In this document: positions 49,364-58,431 of the stretch, piece by piece
How the letters are laid out: each line of letters opens with the position of its first letter
Position numbering within the stretch: position 1 is the stretch's first letter
Assembly (NCBI RefSeq): GCF_003696265.1
Contig: NZ_RFFH01000003.1
Location: forward strand, 1-64,000
DNA length: 64,000 nucleotides
DNA from: Nocardia stercoris
GTDB lineage: Bacteria > Actinomycetota > Actinomycetes > Mycobacteriales > Mycobacteriaceae
Direction of reading: 5' to 3'
Notes under the pieces: generated by a model
What the model saw: only the letters and a program-made list of their open reading frames with translations
Told to the model about the DNA's origin: nothing
Database searches by the model: none
Program-made: the position numbers and the translations under genes

Positions 49364-49642
49364 ATCTACAACCTTTCACTCGTTCGCTGGAACCTCAACC
49401 GCACCGATTGAACATCACGGTCAGGCAGGTGCCGTAACGACACACCGCGAGGACAACCGGGGTTCCACACCGCCGGGACGACCCGTTCGACATGGATGCG
49501 GGTTGTTTGCCAGTATGCCCGCTCCGGGAAACGTTCGCCTCAGGGGGAGTGGAATGCTTGCCGGTCGGGGTGGCCGTGGTCAGTGTGGACGCGGCCGGTC
49601 GCGACCAGCGGCGGGCCCGGACGAGCGAGCAGAGGGAGTGCG

Positions 49643-50638
49643 ATGCGCTTCGGAATCTTCATCCCGCAGGGCTGGCGCCTGGACCTGGCCGGGATCGAAC
49701 CCGGGCGGCAGTGGGCGGTGATGCGGGACCTGGCGCTGCGGGCCGACGCGCGGTCGGTGTGGGAGTCGCTGTGGGTGTACGACCACTTCCACACCGTGCC
49801 GGTCCCGACCACCGAAGCCACGCACGAGGCGTGGACGCTGATGTCGGCGTTCGCCGCGGTCACCGACCGGATCCGGCTGGGCCAGATGTGTACCGCGGTC
49901 AGCTACCGCAACCCGGCGCTGCTGGCCAAGCTGGCCGCCACGGTCGATGTGATCTCCGGCGGCCGGACCGAACTCGGGCTGGGTGGCGGCTGGTACGAAC
50001 ACGAGTGGCGCGCTTACGGATACGGGTTCCCGAGCGCCGGCGAGCGGCTGGCCCGGCTGGACGAGGGGGTGCAGATCGTGCGCCAGGCCTGGACGACGGG
50101 CAGTGCCACCCTCGACGGCCGCCACTACCAGGTCGACGAGGCGATCGTGCGGCCACTACCGTTGCAGGACAACGGAATCCCGCTGTGGGTGGCCGGCGGC
50201 GGGGAGCGCAAGACGCTGCGCATCGCGGCGAAGTACGCGCAGTACACCAACTTCGGCGGCGACGCCGAGACCTTCGCCCGCAAGTCCGAGATCCTGCGGG
50301 CGCACTGCGCGGAAGCCGGAACCGATTTCGACGCGATCACCCGCTCGTCGAATTTCAATGTCGCCATCGGCGCCACCGCGGCCGAGGTCGCCGACCGGAT
50401 CGACGCGCACGCGGCCCGCCTGACGCCGTTCCTGGGCGCGGACGCCGCGAAGCGGTATGTCCACGAGCAGTACGCGAACAGCGCCACCGTGGGCACGCCC
50501 GAGCAGATCGCCGAGCGGTTGCGGGCGCTGCGGGCCTTGGGGCTCGAGTACGCCATCACCAATTTCGCGGAGTCCGCCTACGACACCTCGGGGATCGAAT
50601 TGTTCGAACGGGAGGTCGTTCCGGCGCTGCGCGACTGA
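49643..50638 (+). CDS. LLM-class F420-dependent oxidoreductase
   Basis: A 331-residue luciferase-like monooxygenase-fold protein: MRFGIFIPQGWRLDLAGIEP, WESLWVYDHFHTVPVPTTEA, AATVDVISGGRTELGLGGGW and YEHEWRAYGYGFPSAGERL. These are the usual motifs of the F420-dependent TIM-barrel family in Nocardia and Mycobacterium. It transfers hydride between F420 and an unknown substrate. The start ATG 49643 follows AGAGGGAG. The 49364-49642 gap holds no other gene that I can support. Confidence 0.9.
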   Translation: MRFGIFIPQGWRLDLAGIEPGRQWAVMRDLALRADARSVWESLWVYDHFHTVPVPTTEATHEAWTLMSAFAAVTDRIRLGQMCTAVSYRNPALLAKLAATVDVISGGRTELGLGGGWYEHEWRAYGYGFPSAGERLARLDEGVQIVRQAWTTGSATLDGRHYQVDEAIVRPLPLQDNGIPLWVAGGGERKTLRIAAKYAQYTNFGGDAETFARKSEILRAHCAEAGTDFDAITRSSNFNVAIGATAAEVADRIDAHAARLTPFLGADAAKRYVHEQYANSATVGTPEQIAERLRALRALGLEYAITNFAESAYDTSGIELFEREVVPALRD

Positions 50639-50661
50639 CGCCGGAAAAGGTGAGCAACAAC

Positions 50662-50892
50662 TCACATCTCAGGGAGTGGGAGCGGTTCCCAGCCCTCCTC
50701 GGGCTCGGCCTCCGGGGCGTGGTTGCGCGGGCCGGCGACCGCGTCCACCCCGCCGCCGTGGGCAACCAGCCAACTGCCGCACACACACCGGAGATACCGC
50801 ACCGAGTTGTGCGCCGACACCGCCATCGGCGCAGGCCAGGAGCACACGGGACAGGCAGGGGACATAGGGTAGAGAGTGCGGAATCGGGCCAT
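50662..50892 (-). CDS. Small cysteine-containing protein
   Basis: A 76-residue protein, MARFRTLYPMSPACPVCSWP then AHNSVRYLRCVCGSWLVAHG and a Pro/Glu-rich end. The CPVC and CVCG pairs suggest a zinc ribbon. I know similar short proteins in Nocardia and Mycobacterium only as hypothetical. It starts at ATG 50892. It converges with the LLM gene (23-bp gap). Confidence 0.65.
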   Translation of the reverse strand: MARFRTLYPMSPACPVCSWPAPMAVSAHNSVRYLRCVCGSWLVAHGGGVDAVAGPRNHAPEAEPEEGWEPLPLPEM

Positions 50893-51094
50893 GCATCGCA
50901 ACTATCGACGCGGCGTGGCGCCCCGTGGCCGAACCGGTCGCTCGAGTACCGACCGCACTGTCCGGAAATGTTTTCGGCGTCTGTCTCGGTTGGGCCACGA
51001 TGCTCCGGATGTGGCGGATACCCCTGCTGCGGACCTGGTCCGGCCCGGTAGCGTGATCGCACAGGCCGACCGCGGAAGGGTCAGGCTGCGTGGG

Positions 51095-51571
51095 ATGGGG
51101 TGTGCTGTGACGGGTTTCGAGGTTTCGCCCAAGCTGTCCATCGAGGAGTCGGTACTCGCCGGCTTGGTGGAGCGTGCGGAAGCGGACGATGTGGCACTGC
51201 GAGTCGGTGTCGTGCTCGAGAGCAATGGTGCGGTGTTGCTGTTGGAACGCGACGACCGCTTGACGTTCCGAAATCGATTGCACCTACCGGGCACGATCCT
51301 GCAGCCCGGCGAGAGCCTGGTGGCGGCGGTCGGCCGCGGCGTCGCCGAGGAGACCGGCCTGCTGGTCGTCGAAATCACCAGGTATCTGGGCAGTTTCGAC
51401 TATCTCTCCGCTGCCGGTAAGCCCGTGCGCCGCGAACACTTCGCGGCGCGGGTCGCCGAATTCGGCCCGGTTCGGCTGTCGAACTACTCCGGCTACCGCT
51501 GGGTGCCGCTCGCCGGCGAACTCCCGGTCACCTCGTCGATCCGGCAGATCCTCGACGGCTATCGCGGCTGA
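51095..51571 (+). CDS. NUDIX hydrolase
   Basis: A 158-residue NUDIX-fold protein. The Nudix box reads GTILQPGESLVAAVGRGVAE followed by ETGLLVV. The first Glu of the usual REUxEE part is replaced by Gly (RGVAEE), while the EE pair is kept. It should hydrolyse nucleoside-diphosphate derivatives, but the altered box may weaken or change activity. The start is uncertain: ATG 51095 or GTG 51107, since the frame is open to 50876. No partner gene is evident. Confidence 0.8.
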   Translation: MGCAVTGFEVSPKLSIEESVLAGLVERAEADDVALRVGVVLESNGAVLLLERDDRLTFRNRLHLPGTILQPGESLVAAVGRGVAEETGLLVVEITRYLGSFDYLSAAGKPVRREHFAARVAEFGPVRLSNYSGYRWVPLAGELPVTSSIRQILDGYRG

Positions 51572-51619
51572 GCCCGGCGGGCCGGGTCGCGGTGCTGCGC
51601 ACCTGTGGCGCAGCACCGT

Positions 51620-52876
51620 TCACTCGGTCAGTTCCGCCAGCCGCGCCGCCAGGAACGCGCGTTCCACCTCGTTGGTGGTCAGGTGCAGTGCCTCCTCGTA
51701 GGCCAGACGAGCCTCGGGGCTGCGACCGAGGGCGGCCAGGAAGTGGGCGCGGGCGGCGGCGAGGTAGCCGTAGCCGGCGAGCCGCGGTTCGAGGGTGAGC
51801 GGGTCCAGGGCGGCGAGGCCGGCTTCGGGGCCGTCCGCGAAACCCACTGCGACAGCGTGATTGAGCGCCACTACCGGGGACGGCCACAACTCGCCCAGCA
51901 GGCGGTACAGGCCGACGATCTCCGGCCAGTCCGTGTCCTTGAACGAGGGACTCTCGGCGTGGACCGCGGCGATCGCGGCCTGCAGGGCGTATCGGTTGGG
52001 CCGCTGCCGCAGGGCCCGGCGGACCAGCGGGATGCCCTCCGCGATGCGGGCGCGGTCCCAGCGGGTGCGGTCCTGCTCCGAGAGGCGCAGCTGGCTGCCG
52101 TCGGCGGCGACCCGGGCGTCGCGGCGCGCGTCGGTCAGCAGGATCAGCGCGAGCAGGCCCGTGACGTCGGGATCGTCAGGCAGCAGGCCGTGCAGCATGC
52201 GGGCCAGGTCCAAGGCACGATCGGCCAGATCCACCCGCATCAGGTCGGGTCCGGCCACCGCGCTGTGACCACTGGTGAACAGCAGGTGCACGACGGCGAG
52301 GATCGCCTGGATCCGGTCCGGCAGATCGGCGGGTCCGGGCACCCGGTACGGAATGCGGGCGGTGGCGATCTTCTTCTTGCCCCGGGTGATTCGGGCCGCC
52401 ATGGTCGATTCCGACACCAGGAACGCGCGGGCGACCTCGGCGGTGGCCAGCCCGCACACCAGCCGCAAGGTCAGCGCGACCTGGGTTTCGGGGGCCAGCG
52501 CCGGGTGGCAGCAGGTGGCGATCAGCCGGAGCCGGTCGTCGGGGATGACCGGGTCGGCGACCACCTCGTCGGCGATGTCGTCGTCGCGGTCGCCGGACAC
52601 CAGCAGCGGCAGCGCGCGGGTCATGGTGGCGCGGCGGCGCAGCAGATCGAGCGCGCGGTTGCGGGCGACCGTGGTCAGCCAGGCACCCGGGCGGGCCGGG
52701 ACGCCGTCGGCGGCCCAGCGGGTCAGGGCCTGGGCGTAGGCGTCCTGGACGCACTCCTCGGCGGCGTCCAGGTCGCGGGTGACGCGCACCGTCGCGGCGA
52801 GCACGAAGGCCCACTCCCGCCGGTGCGCGTCGGCCACCGCGGCCGCCACGGCCCGGTCCCGACCTCGCTGGGCCAT
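51620..52876 (-). CDS. ECF RNA polymerase sigma factor (ECF42/SigJ-like with DUF6596)
   Basis: A 418-residue extracytoplasmic-function sigma factor. Region 2 includes DLDAAEECVQDAYAQALTRW and ARNRALDLLRRRATM. Region 4 has TLRLVCGLATAEVARAFLVS followed by ESTMAARITRGKKKI. The remaining 240 residues form the TPR-like/DUF6596 C-terminus characteristic of group ECF42. This group is linked to DGPF-domain genes, one of which lies 3 bp upstream in the same operon. The C-terminal extension takes the place of an anti-sigma factor. Confidence 0.93.
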   Translation of the reverse strand: MAQRGRDRAVAAAVADAHRREWAFVLAATVRVTRDLDAAEECVQDAYAQALTRWAADGVPARPGAWLTTVARNRALDLLRRRATMTRALPLLVSGDRDDDIADEVVADPVIPDDRLRLIATCCHPALAPETQVALTLRLVCGLATAEVARAFLVSESTMAARITRGKKKIATARIPYRVPGPADLPDRIQAILAVVHLLFTSGHSAVAGPDLMRVDLADRALDLARMLHGLLPDDPDVTGLLALILLTDARRDARVAADGSQLRLSEQDRTRWDRARIAEGIPLVRRALRQRPNRYALQAAIAAVHAESPSFKDTDWPEIVGLYRLLGELWPSPVVALNHAVAVGFADGPEAGLAALDPLTLEPRLAGYGYLAAARAHFLAALGRSPEARLAYEEALHLTTNEVERAFLAARLAELTE

Positions 52877-52879
52877 CGG

Positions 52880-53221
52880 TCAGCCGAAGACGTGGATCGG
52901 GCGGACCTCGACGCCACCCTCGGGCATCGGGATCTGCTCGGCCCGGGCGATGGCCTCGTCCAGGTCGGCCGCCTCGATCAGGTAGTAGCCGCCGAGTTGC
53001 TCTTTCGTCTCGGCGAACGGGCCGTCGGTGACCACGAATCCGCCGGCGCCGTCGGGTCGGATGCTGGTGGCCGTGTGCGTGTGCTCGAGGGCGTTCCCGC
53101 CGCGCAGGGCGCTCTCGTTGTTGGTCATGAAGTCCTGATGACCCTGCATCACGGCGGTGCTCGCGCCGATGTCACCGACGCGCCGTTCGTCCTGGTAGAT
53201 CAGGACCAGGTACTCGGCCAT
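52880..53221 (-). CDS. DGPF-domain (YCII-related) protein
   Basis: A 113-residue protein with AEYLVLIYQDERRVGDIGAS, the signature FVVTDGPFAETKEQLGGYYL and ADLDEAIARAEQIPMPEGGV ending in VEVRPIHVFG. DGPF proteins accompany ECF42 sigma factors and are thought to be part of the same response, with unknown biochemical activity. It starts at ATG 53221 and ends 3 bp before the sigma factor start, so the two are co-transcribed. Confidence 0.92.
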   Translation of the reverse strand: MAEYLVLIYQDERRVGDIGASTAVMQGHQDFMTNNESALRGGNALEHTHTATSIRPDGAGGFVVTDGPFAETKEQLGGYYLIEAADLDEAIARAEQIPMPEGGVEVRPIHVFG

Positions 53222-53403
53222 GGGAGGCTCCTCTCGTCGTCCGGTCCGCCGGTCGGACCGTCTCACTGTGTTCGACGTGCGGCGGCGGCCGGAATCGACA
53301 ACTCGGCGGCGCGGCTTTCGCGCACCTGAGATTCTGCCGGGCTTAGGGTCGCAACGACCACCGTCCACTGTGCTCGACTCCACCGAATCCCGGAGGTTGT
53401 CTG

Positions 53404-54786
53404 TTGCCGGCCCTGACCATCGACGAACGGAACCGACGGCACGAACAGGCGCAGCGGATCGTCGCGGAGCTGCTGCCGGCCCGAATCGGGGCGGTCGCGG
53501 TGACCTGGGTCGACAACTCCGGCATCACCCGCGCGAAAGTGGTTCCGGTGGAGAAGCTTCCACATACGGCGGCGTGGGGTGTCGGGGCCTCCCCGGTGTT
53601 CGACGCCTTTCTGGCCGACGATTCGATCGTCAGTGGGCGGTTCGCGGGCAGTCCGTCCGGCGACCTGCGCCTGCATCCGGACCTGGACCGGCTGACCCGG
53701 CTGGGCGCGCGGCCGGGCTGGGCGTGGGCGCCCGGCGAACGGTACGACCAGGACGGCGCGGTCCACCCGCAGGATTCACGAAACCTGTTGCGGCGCACCG
53801 TCGATCGGTTGGCGGCGGCGGGCTGGTCGGTGCGGGCCGGTTTCGAAGTGGAGTGGATGGCGGGCTCGGACGAGGACCGGTTCGTGCCGGTGACCTCCGC
53901 CCCGGCCTACGGCATGGCACGGGTCACCGCGTGCGCCGACTATCTGCGCGATGTGCTCGCCGCGCTGGCCCGCACCGGGCTGACCGTCGAGCAGATCCAT
54001 CCCGAATACAGCCCCGGCCAGTTCGAAGTGACCTGCGCCGCAACAGATCCGGTCGACGCCGCGGATTCGGTCGTACTGATCCGGGAGACGATCCGCGCGG
54101 TCACCACCGACCGCGGCCTGCGCGCCACGTTCGCGCCCGCGGCCGAACCCGACCGGGTCGGCAACGGCGGTCACGTCCACCTGAGCCTGTGGCGGGGCGC
54201 CGACAACCTGATGGCCGGCGGCAACGGGCCGTGCGGGGCGACCGCCGACGGCGACAGCTTCGCCGCCGGAATCCTGCGGCACCTGCCGGCGCTGCTCGCC
54301 GTCGGCTGCCCGTCCACCGCGAGCTATCTCCGGCTCGTACCCTCACGCTGGGCCGGTGTCTACGCCTGCTGGGGCCCGGAGAACCGGGAGGCGGCGCTGC
54401 GGTGGGTGACCGGCGCCGACGGCGAACGCCACCGCGCGGCCAATATCGAGCTCAAATGCTTCGACGCCACCGCCAACCCGTACCTGCTGCTCACCGGCCT
54501 GCTGACCGCGGGCGCGGCCGGTCTCGCGGACCGGGCGCGGCTGCCCGCGCCGGTCGACGGCAATCCGGCCGCACTCCCGCAGGAGGAACTGCGCCGGCGC
54601 GGGATCCGACGGCTGCCCGGATCGCTCGCCGAAGCCGTCACCGCCTTCGCCGCCGACCCGGTCGTCGCGGGCGCCTACGGCCCCGAACTGGCCGACACCC
54701 TGGTGACGGTCCGGCGCGCGGAAATCGAGTCCTTCGCCGGCGCCGCACCCGCGGAGGTCGTCGCGCGGACGCGCTGGCTGTATTAG
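53404..54786 (+). CDS. Glutamine synthetase family protein
   Basis: A 460-residue member of the glutamine synthetase family (gamma-glutamylpolyamine synthetase/GlnA-like side branch). It shows the N-terminal beta-grasp VTWVDNSGITRAKVVPVEKL, the ATP/metal region AGFEVEWMAG and EQIHPEYSPGQFEVTCA, GNGGHVHLSLWRG, and the C-terminal IELKCFDATANPYLLLTGLL. The adenylylation tyrosine motif of GlnA1 is not apparent. It probably ligates glutamate to an amine. The start is TTG 53404, 7 bases after GGAGG. It is divergent from the DGPF/ECF42 operon. Confidence 0.88.
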   Translation: MPALTIDERNRRHEQAQRIVAELLPARIGAVAVTWVDNSGITRAKVVPVEKLPHTAAWGVGASPVFDAFLADDSIVSGRFAGSPSGDLRLHPDLDRLTRLGARPGWAWAPGERYDQDGAVHPQDSRNLLRRTVDRLAAAGWSVRAGFEVEWMAGSDEDRFVPVTSAPAYGMARVTACADYLRDVLAALARTGLTVEQIHPEYSPGQFEVTCAATDPVDAADSVVLIRETIRAVTTDRGLRATFAPAAEPDRVGNGGHVHLSLWRGADNLMAGGNGPCGATADGDSFAAGILRHLPALLAVGCPSTASYLRLVPSRWAGVYACWGPENREAALRWVTGADGERHRAANIELKCFDATANPYLLLTGLLTAGAAGLADRARLPAPVDGNPAALPQEELRRRGIRRLPGSLAEAVTAFAADPVVAGAYGPELADTLVTVRRAEIESFAGAAPAEVVARTRWLY

Positions 54787-54820
54787 CCGGCGACGGGACG
54801 CGGGTGCCGGTCGGGCGGGA

Positions 54821-55261
54821 TCACGCGCCGGCCGTGCTCTTGTCGGAGTCCGTGTCCGACCGCCACTGCACGTTCTCCTGCGCGAGCAGGTTCTCGATCC
54901 GCCGGGCGAGCAGTTGCCGGCGATCCGTTCCCGCATAGGGGTCCGATTCGGCCAGGTAGAGGAACTTCTCGTGTTTGAGCGCCTCGGCCGTGCTGCGGTA
55001 GGTCAGCCAGTTGGTATGCCATTGGAACACCTGCTGCACGCCCTCGGCGATCACCACGAGCGCGGACACCGACGCGGTGACCGGGGCCGGCGCGCTCAAG
55101 GCGGCGAGGACGGTGACGACCGCGCCGACGACGACCTGGACGGTCTTCACGCTCTTGTACGCGCGTTGCGCCTGGCGGCTGCTGCGGCTGAACCAGGCGA
55201 TCTGATCGTTCAGCCGCTTCCACACCGGATCCGCCGGATCGGTCACGGTTCGGTCCGTCAC
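54821..55261 (-). CDS. DUF4231/SLATT-domain membrane protein
   Basis: A 146-residue protein starting at GTG 55261 after a GAGGGGG stretch. It has KRLNDQIAWFSRSSRQAQRA, then two hydrophobic helices (VKTVQVVVGAVVTVLAALSA and TASVSALVVIAEGVQQVFQW) and the conserved cytoplasmic TYRSTAEALKHEKFLYLAES. This is the SLATT/DUF4231 fold. SLATT proteins are two-helix membrane proteins predicted to form pores in conflict systems, but many are simple housekeeping genes. It converges with the glutamine-synthetase-like gene. Confidence 0.87.
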   Translation of the reverse strand: MTDRTVTDPADPVWKRLNDQIAWFSRSSRQAQRAYKSVKTVQVVVGAVVTVLAALSAPAPVTASVSALVVIAEGVQQVFQWHTNWLTYRSTAEALKHEKFLYLAESDPYAGTDRRQLLARRIENLLAQENVQWRSDTDSDKSTAGA

Positions 55262-55419
55262 GAAACAACCACCCCCTCGCCCGCCGGGAAACCTATCATT
55301 CACCGAAACAGACTGCAGCGGAAGAAGATACCGAATTGTTCCGTTTCCGTGCGCGACACGCGGACCGACGCGCACGCCGCGCGTACCGAGCTGAGACAGA
55401 CAGGCCCTAGGCTGCCATC

Positions 55420-56595
55420 GTGGACATGGACGGCTCAGCGGTACCGCGGCGCGGCAGGTCGGCGCCTGCGGCATTCACCGTGGTCGGCGCGGGCGTGATC
55501 GGGCTGCTGACCGCGCACGAGCTGGCCGACCGAGGCTATCCGGTCACCGTCCTCGCCACCGAGGGGCGCCCCGGTGCGTACACGGGTTCGACCTCGTCGA
55601 TCGCGGCCGCCCAGTTCCTGCCGTGGGTGCCGCCCGCGCACCTGGAATCGATGCGCGACGGGCTGCAGAACCTGGAATCGATCGTGTCGTGCGGCCGGGA
55701 GTTCTACGGCGATCTCGCGCGCCGGCCCGGCGAGACGGGCGTGATGGCGGTCGGGAACGTGGAACTGGTCGGCCGGGACAGCTGGCCGGCCGGGCTGGCC
55801 GCCTCGATGCGGGTCACCGAAACCCGGCTCGACGCGCCGATCGAGCTGCCCAGCGGCGGCGGGCCACCGGTCACCGTGACCGAACGGTACTGCTTCGACA
55901 CCTTCTCCATCGACGCGGTCAAGGCCCTGGCCTATCTGGCTCACGACGCGGCCCGCAAGGGGGTCGAGTTCCGGCGGCGCACCGTGACCGCCGACGACCT
56001 GCGGGAGCTGCCGGGGGTCGTGGTCGCGGCGACCGGCGACGGCGCCCAGCGGCTGACCGGCGACCCCGATCTCGAGCATTTCAAGGGACACGTGGTGACC
56101 CTGCGGCCGCACCGCGGCTATCTGCCCGACCAGATTCTCGGGGCCGACGATCTGGTCGTGGTACCCCACGAGAACGGCACCGTGCGGATCGGGGCGCCGT
56201 ATTACGCCCCGGCCGGCCGGTCGGTGCCGCAGCGCCGTGAGGCGCAGGATCTGCTGCGGCGGTTGCCGATCCTGTTGGAACGGGTGGCGCACCTGGCCGC
56301 GGGGCTGCGTCCGGATCTGTTGCGGCACTGCGACATCCTGTATCACTCGGCCGGCAACCGGGTGGGATTCCGGTCCGGCGACATCCGGATCGAGGTCGAC
56401 TCCGAGCGGCCCAATGTGTTGCACGCCAACGGTTTCATCGGCGTGGGATGGAGTGTCGGCCCGTCCTACGCCCGGATCGTCGCCGATCAGGCCCTCGCAC
56501 TGCACAAGGAATTCGCGCACGCAGCCCCGGTGTACCCAGCCCCGGTCGCAACGTCCGGTTCCCGCCGAATGCCGGTGTCTAGACTGGCGGAATGA
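55420..56595 (+). CDS. FAD-dependent D-amino-acid oxidase-like protein
   Basis: A 391-residue DAO-family flavoprotein. The FAD loop AFTVVGAGVIGLLTAHELAD lies at about residues 17-36. Further marks are GSTSSIAAAQFLPWVPP, VVAATGDGAQRLTGDPDLEH, and the C-terminal NGFIGVGWSVGPSYARIVAD that closes the flavin site. It probably oxidises a D-amino acid or N-substituted amine. It starts at GTG 55420 (ATG two codons later is possible). Its stop overlaps the next gene's ATG (ATGA), so the two are translated together. Confidence 0.88.
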   Translation: MDMDGSAVPRRGRSAPAAFTVVGAGVIGLLTAHELADRGYPVTVLATEGRPGAYTGSTSSIAAAQFLPWVPPAHLESMRDGLQNLESIVSCGREFYGDLARRPGETGVMAVGNVELVGRDSWPAGLAASMRVTETRLDAPIELPSGGGPPVTVTERYCFDTFSIDAVKALAYLAHDAARKGVEFRRRTVTADDLRELPGVVVAATGDGAQRLTGDPDLEHFKGHVVTLRPHRGYLPDQILGADDLVVVPHENGTVRIGAPYYAPAGRSVPQRREAQDLLRRLPILLERVAHLAAGLRPDLLRHCDILYHSAGNRVGFRSGDIRIEVDSERPNVLHANGFIGVGWSVGPSYARIVADQALALHKEFAHAAPVYPAPVATSGSRRMPVSRLAE

Positions 56596-57425
56596 CCGAC
56601 CTCTCCGAGTTCGTCGAGTCGTTCGCCGATCGAATTGCCCAGCGCGCCACCGAATTCGCCGAATGGATCGAGGAGAGCGGCGCGGCCGGAGCGGACCGGC
56701 CGGACGAGTTCGAGACCTACGTCGCGCGCATGCTGACCTACTACGAGCCACCCCGCCGGGTACCCGACAGCGCGCTGTTCGGCGAGCTGTACGCGGCCGT
56801 GCCGGGTCTGGACGCGTACCGCGCCGACCCGCCGGATGCCGAGGACGCCGGCCCGCTGCTGCGGGTCCTGGCCGCCGGGCTGCTGGCCGCCGAGGTGGAG
56901 TCGCGGGGCCCGTTGCGGCTGGGGACCCGGCAGCAGAACCAGCTGGCCGAGGTCTACGAACGCTGCGGGGCGGGATTCCGGGCGGCGGGACTGCCCCGCC
57001 TGGCGGTGCTGGCCCTGCGGCGCGCGGTGTCGCTGTACCGTGCCGTCGAGGAATTCACCGGGCAGGATCGCAGCGGCCTGGCCTTGGAGCGGGCCCGCAC
57101 CGCCGCCGAGACCGGCCGCCGGCGCCTGATCGGCCGAGTGGCGGATACGTTGTGCGGCTACGGGTATCAGCCGTTCCGGCTGCTGGCCTGGGTCGTGGTG
57201 GAGCTGGTCGTGTTCACCGTGGTGGGGCTGCTGACCTTCCGCGGCCAGGACTGGCAGACCACGCTCTACATGAGCACGACGAGCTTCCTGAACCCGATGG
57301 GCCCCGGCGATACCGCGACCCAGGGGCCGTTCGCCCGCCCGGTCCTGGCGGTGGAGTCGTGGGCGGGCACGGTGTCGATGTCGGTGTATTTCGCGTTGCT
57401 GGTGCGCTTGTGGTTCCGGATGTGA
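56592..57425 (+). CDS. Membrane protein with channel-like C-terminus
   Basis: A 277-residue protein. Residues 1-190 are a soluble helical part with TPR-like look (NQLAEVYERCGAGFRAAGLP, LALRRAVSLYRAVEEFTG). Then come two transmembrane helices, PFRLLAWVVVELVVFTVVGL and SWAGTVSMSVYFALLVRLWF, flanking a re-entrant-looking loop YMSTTSFLNPMGPGDT. The helix-loop-helix order resembles Ion_trans_2 potassium-channel pores, whose filter is normally TxGYGD. Here it is NPMGPGD, so channel function is speculative. It overlaps the oxidase gene by 4 bases. Confidence 0.75.
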   Translation: MTDLSEFVESFADRIAQRATEFAEWIEESGAAGADRPDEFETYVARMLTYYEPPRRVPDSALFGELYAAVPGLDAYRADPPDAEDAGPLLRVLAAGLLAAEVESRGPLRLGTRQQNQLAEVYERCGAGFRAAGLPRLAVLALRRAVSLYRAVEEFTGQDRSGLALERARTAAETGRRRLIGRVADTLCGYGYQPFRLLAWVVVELVVFTVVGLLTFRGQDWQTTLYMSTTSFLNPMGPGDTATQGPFARPVLAVESWAGTVSMSVYFALLVRLWFRM

Positions 57426-57434
57426 ACGGCCGGC

Positions 57435-58430
57435 TCAGTAGGATTCCTTGTGCCGCACCATGTCCAGGGTGGCGACCGCGACCCGGTCGCGGAGCCGCTC
57501 GACCAGCGCGGCCCACTGCCGGGTCAGGCCGGGATCGGCCTGCAGGGCCGTCCACAGGCTGCGCATCGACGCCGGGGTGTGGGCGCCGGGCATCCACAGG
57601 CCGGTGAGGGTGTCGAGCAGGGCGGCGAGGATATCGTGCCGTTCCGGGCTGCGCGGGCGGTACCGGTCGGCGTCGGCCAGGCCCGCCGACAGTACCGTCA
57701 GCAGCCAGTCGTGGGCCGCCAGGTCCTCGCAGAAGCGTTGCGCGGCAACCAGATCGGATTCCTGGCGCAGGATCAGGCGCACCGAGCGGGTGGTGTCGTC
57801 GTTCATCCGCAACGACGCCGACGGGCCCGCGGCGCCGCCGATCACGGCGGTCCAGCGCAGTCGGGTGGCGCCGGCCGCCAGTGGTGGCTGCTGATCCAGC
57901 AGCGGATCGGAACGGATCCGCCCGAGCAGCCGCTCCCCGATCGAGGCCAGATCGAGGACGTGCGGATGCGGGCGGCCGCGCAGATAGCCCTCGACGAGAG
58001 CGTCGATCGCGGTGGCGCGATCGGGCAGCGGGCTGATCACCTCGGCGACACCGCGCCGGCGGATGTAGTGCGACCAGGTCTGGCGCCGCCGGTCGGCCGC
58101 CCGGACCAGGCGAGTGTTCACCGAGGACTGCAGCACGATCCCGCCGGCCAGCACCACCCGGGTGGCGACCGTGCCGACGATCTGCGCCGTCGCCGTCGCC
58201 GCCGATGCGACCGCGTCGTCCGCCGACGCGCCCAGGTGCACGTGACAGTCCACGCCGACCGCGAGACTCGGTGAGACCGCGAGACTTCCGGGCCGCTCCC
58301 GCCAGCTGATGTCGCGGCCCGGCATCAGTGCCAGCAGATCGCAGGCCTCGGTGCGGGTCAATGCCGTCGCCGACGGCAACAGGCAGGTGCGGACCTCACC
58401 GAACGCCGCCAGCGGCGCCGCGGACACCAT
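57435..58430 (-). CDS. SCO2521 family protein
   Basis: A 331-residue protein and the last gene of a four-gene minus-strand operon. Its order and character match the SCO2521 family of Streptomyces. It has VGVDCHVHLGASADDAVAS, VVLAGGIVLQSSVNTRLVRA and TGLWMPGAHTPASMRSLW. No catalytic motif is evident to me. I start it at ATG 58430 (MVSAAPLAAFGEVRTCLLPS), one base after the stop of the SCO2522-like gene. The function is unknown for the whole family. Confidence 0.83.
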   Translation of the reverse strand: MVSAAPLAAFGEVRTCLLPSATALTRTEACDLLALMPGRDISWRERPGSLAVSPSLAVGVDCHVHLGASADDAVASAATATAQIVGTVATRVVLAGGIVLQSSVNTRLVRAADRRRQTWSHYIRRRGVAEVISPLPDRATAIDALVEGYLRGRPHPHVLDLASIGERLLGRIRSDPLLDQQPPLAAGATRLRWTAVIGGAAGPSASLRMNDDTTRSVRLILRQESDLVAAQRFCEDLAAHDWLLTVLSAGLADADRYRPRSPERHDILAALLDTLTGLWMPGAHTPASMRSLWTALQADPGLTRQWAALVERLRDRVAVATLDMVRHKESY

Positions 58431-58431
58431 G

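Noticed and set aside
51605..53329. A 574-codon plus-strand frame opposite the ECF42 and DGPF genes
   Set aside because: It is an antisense shadow spanning two well-supported genes, with no start signal or domain.
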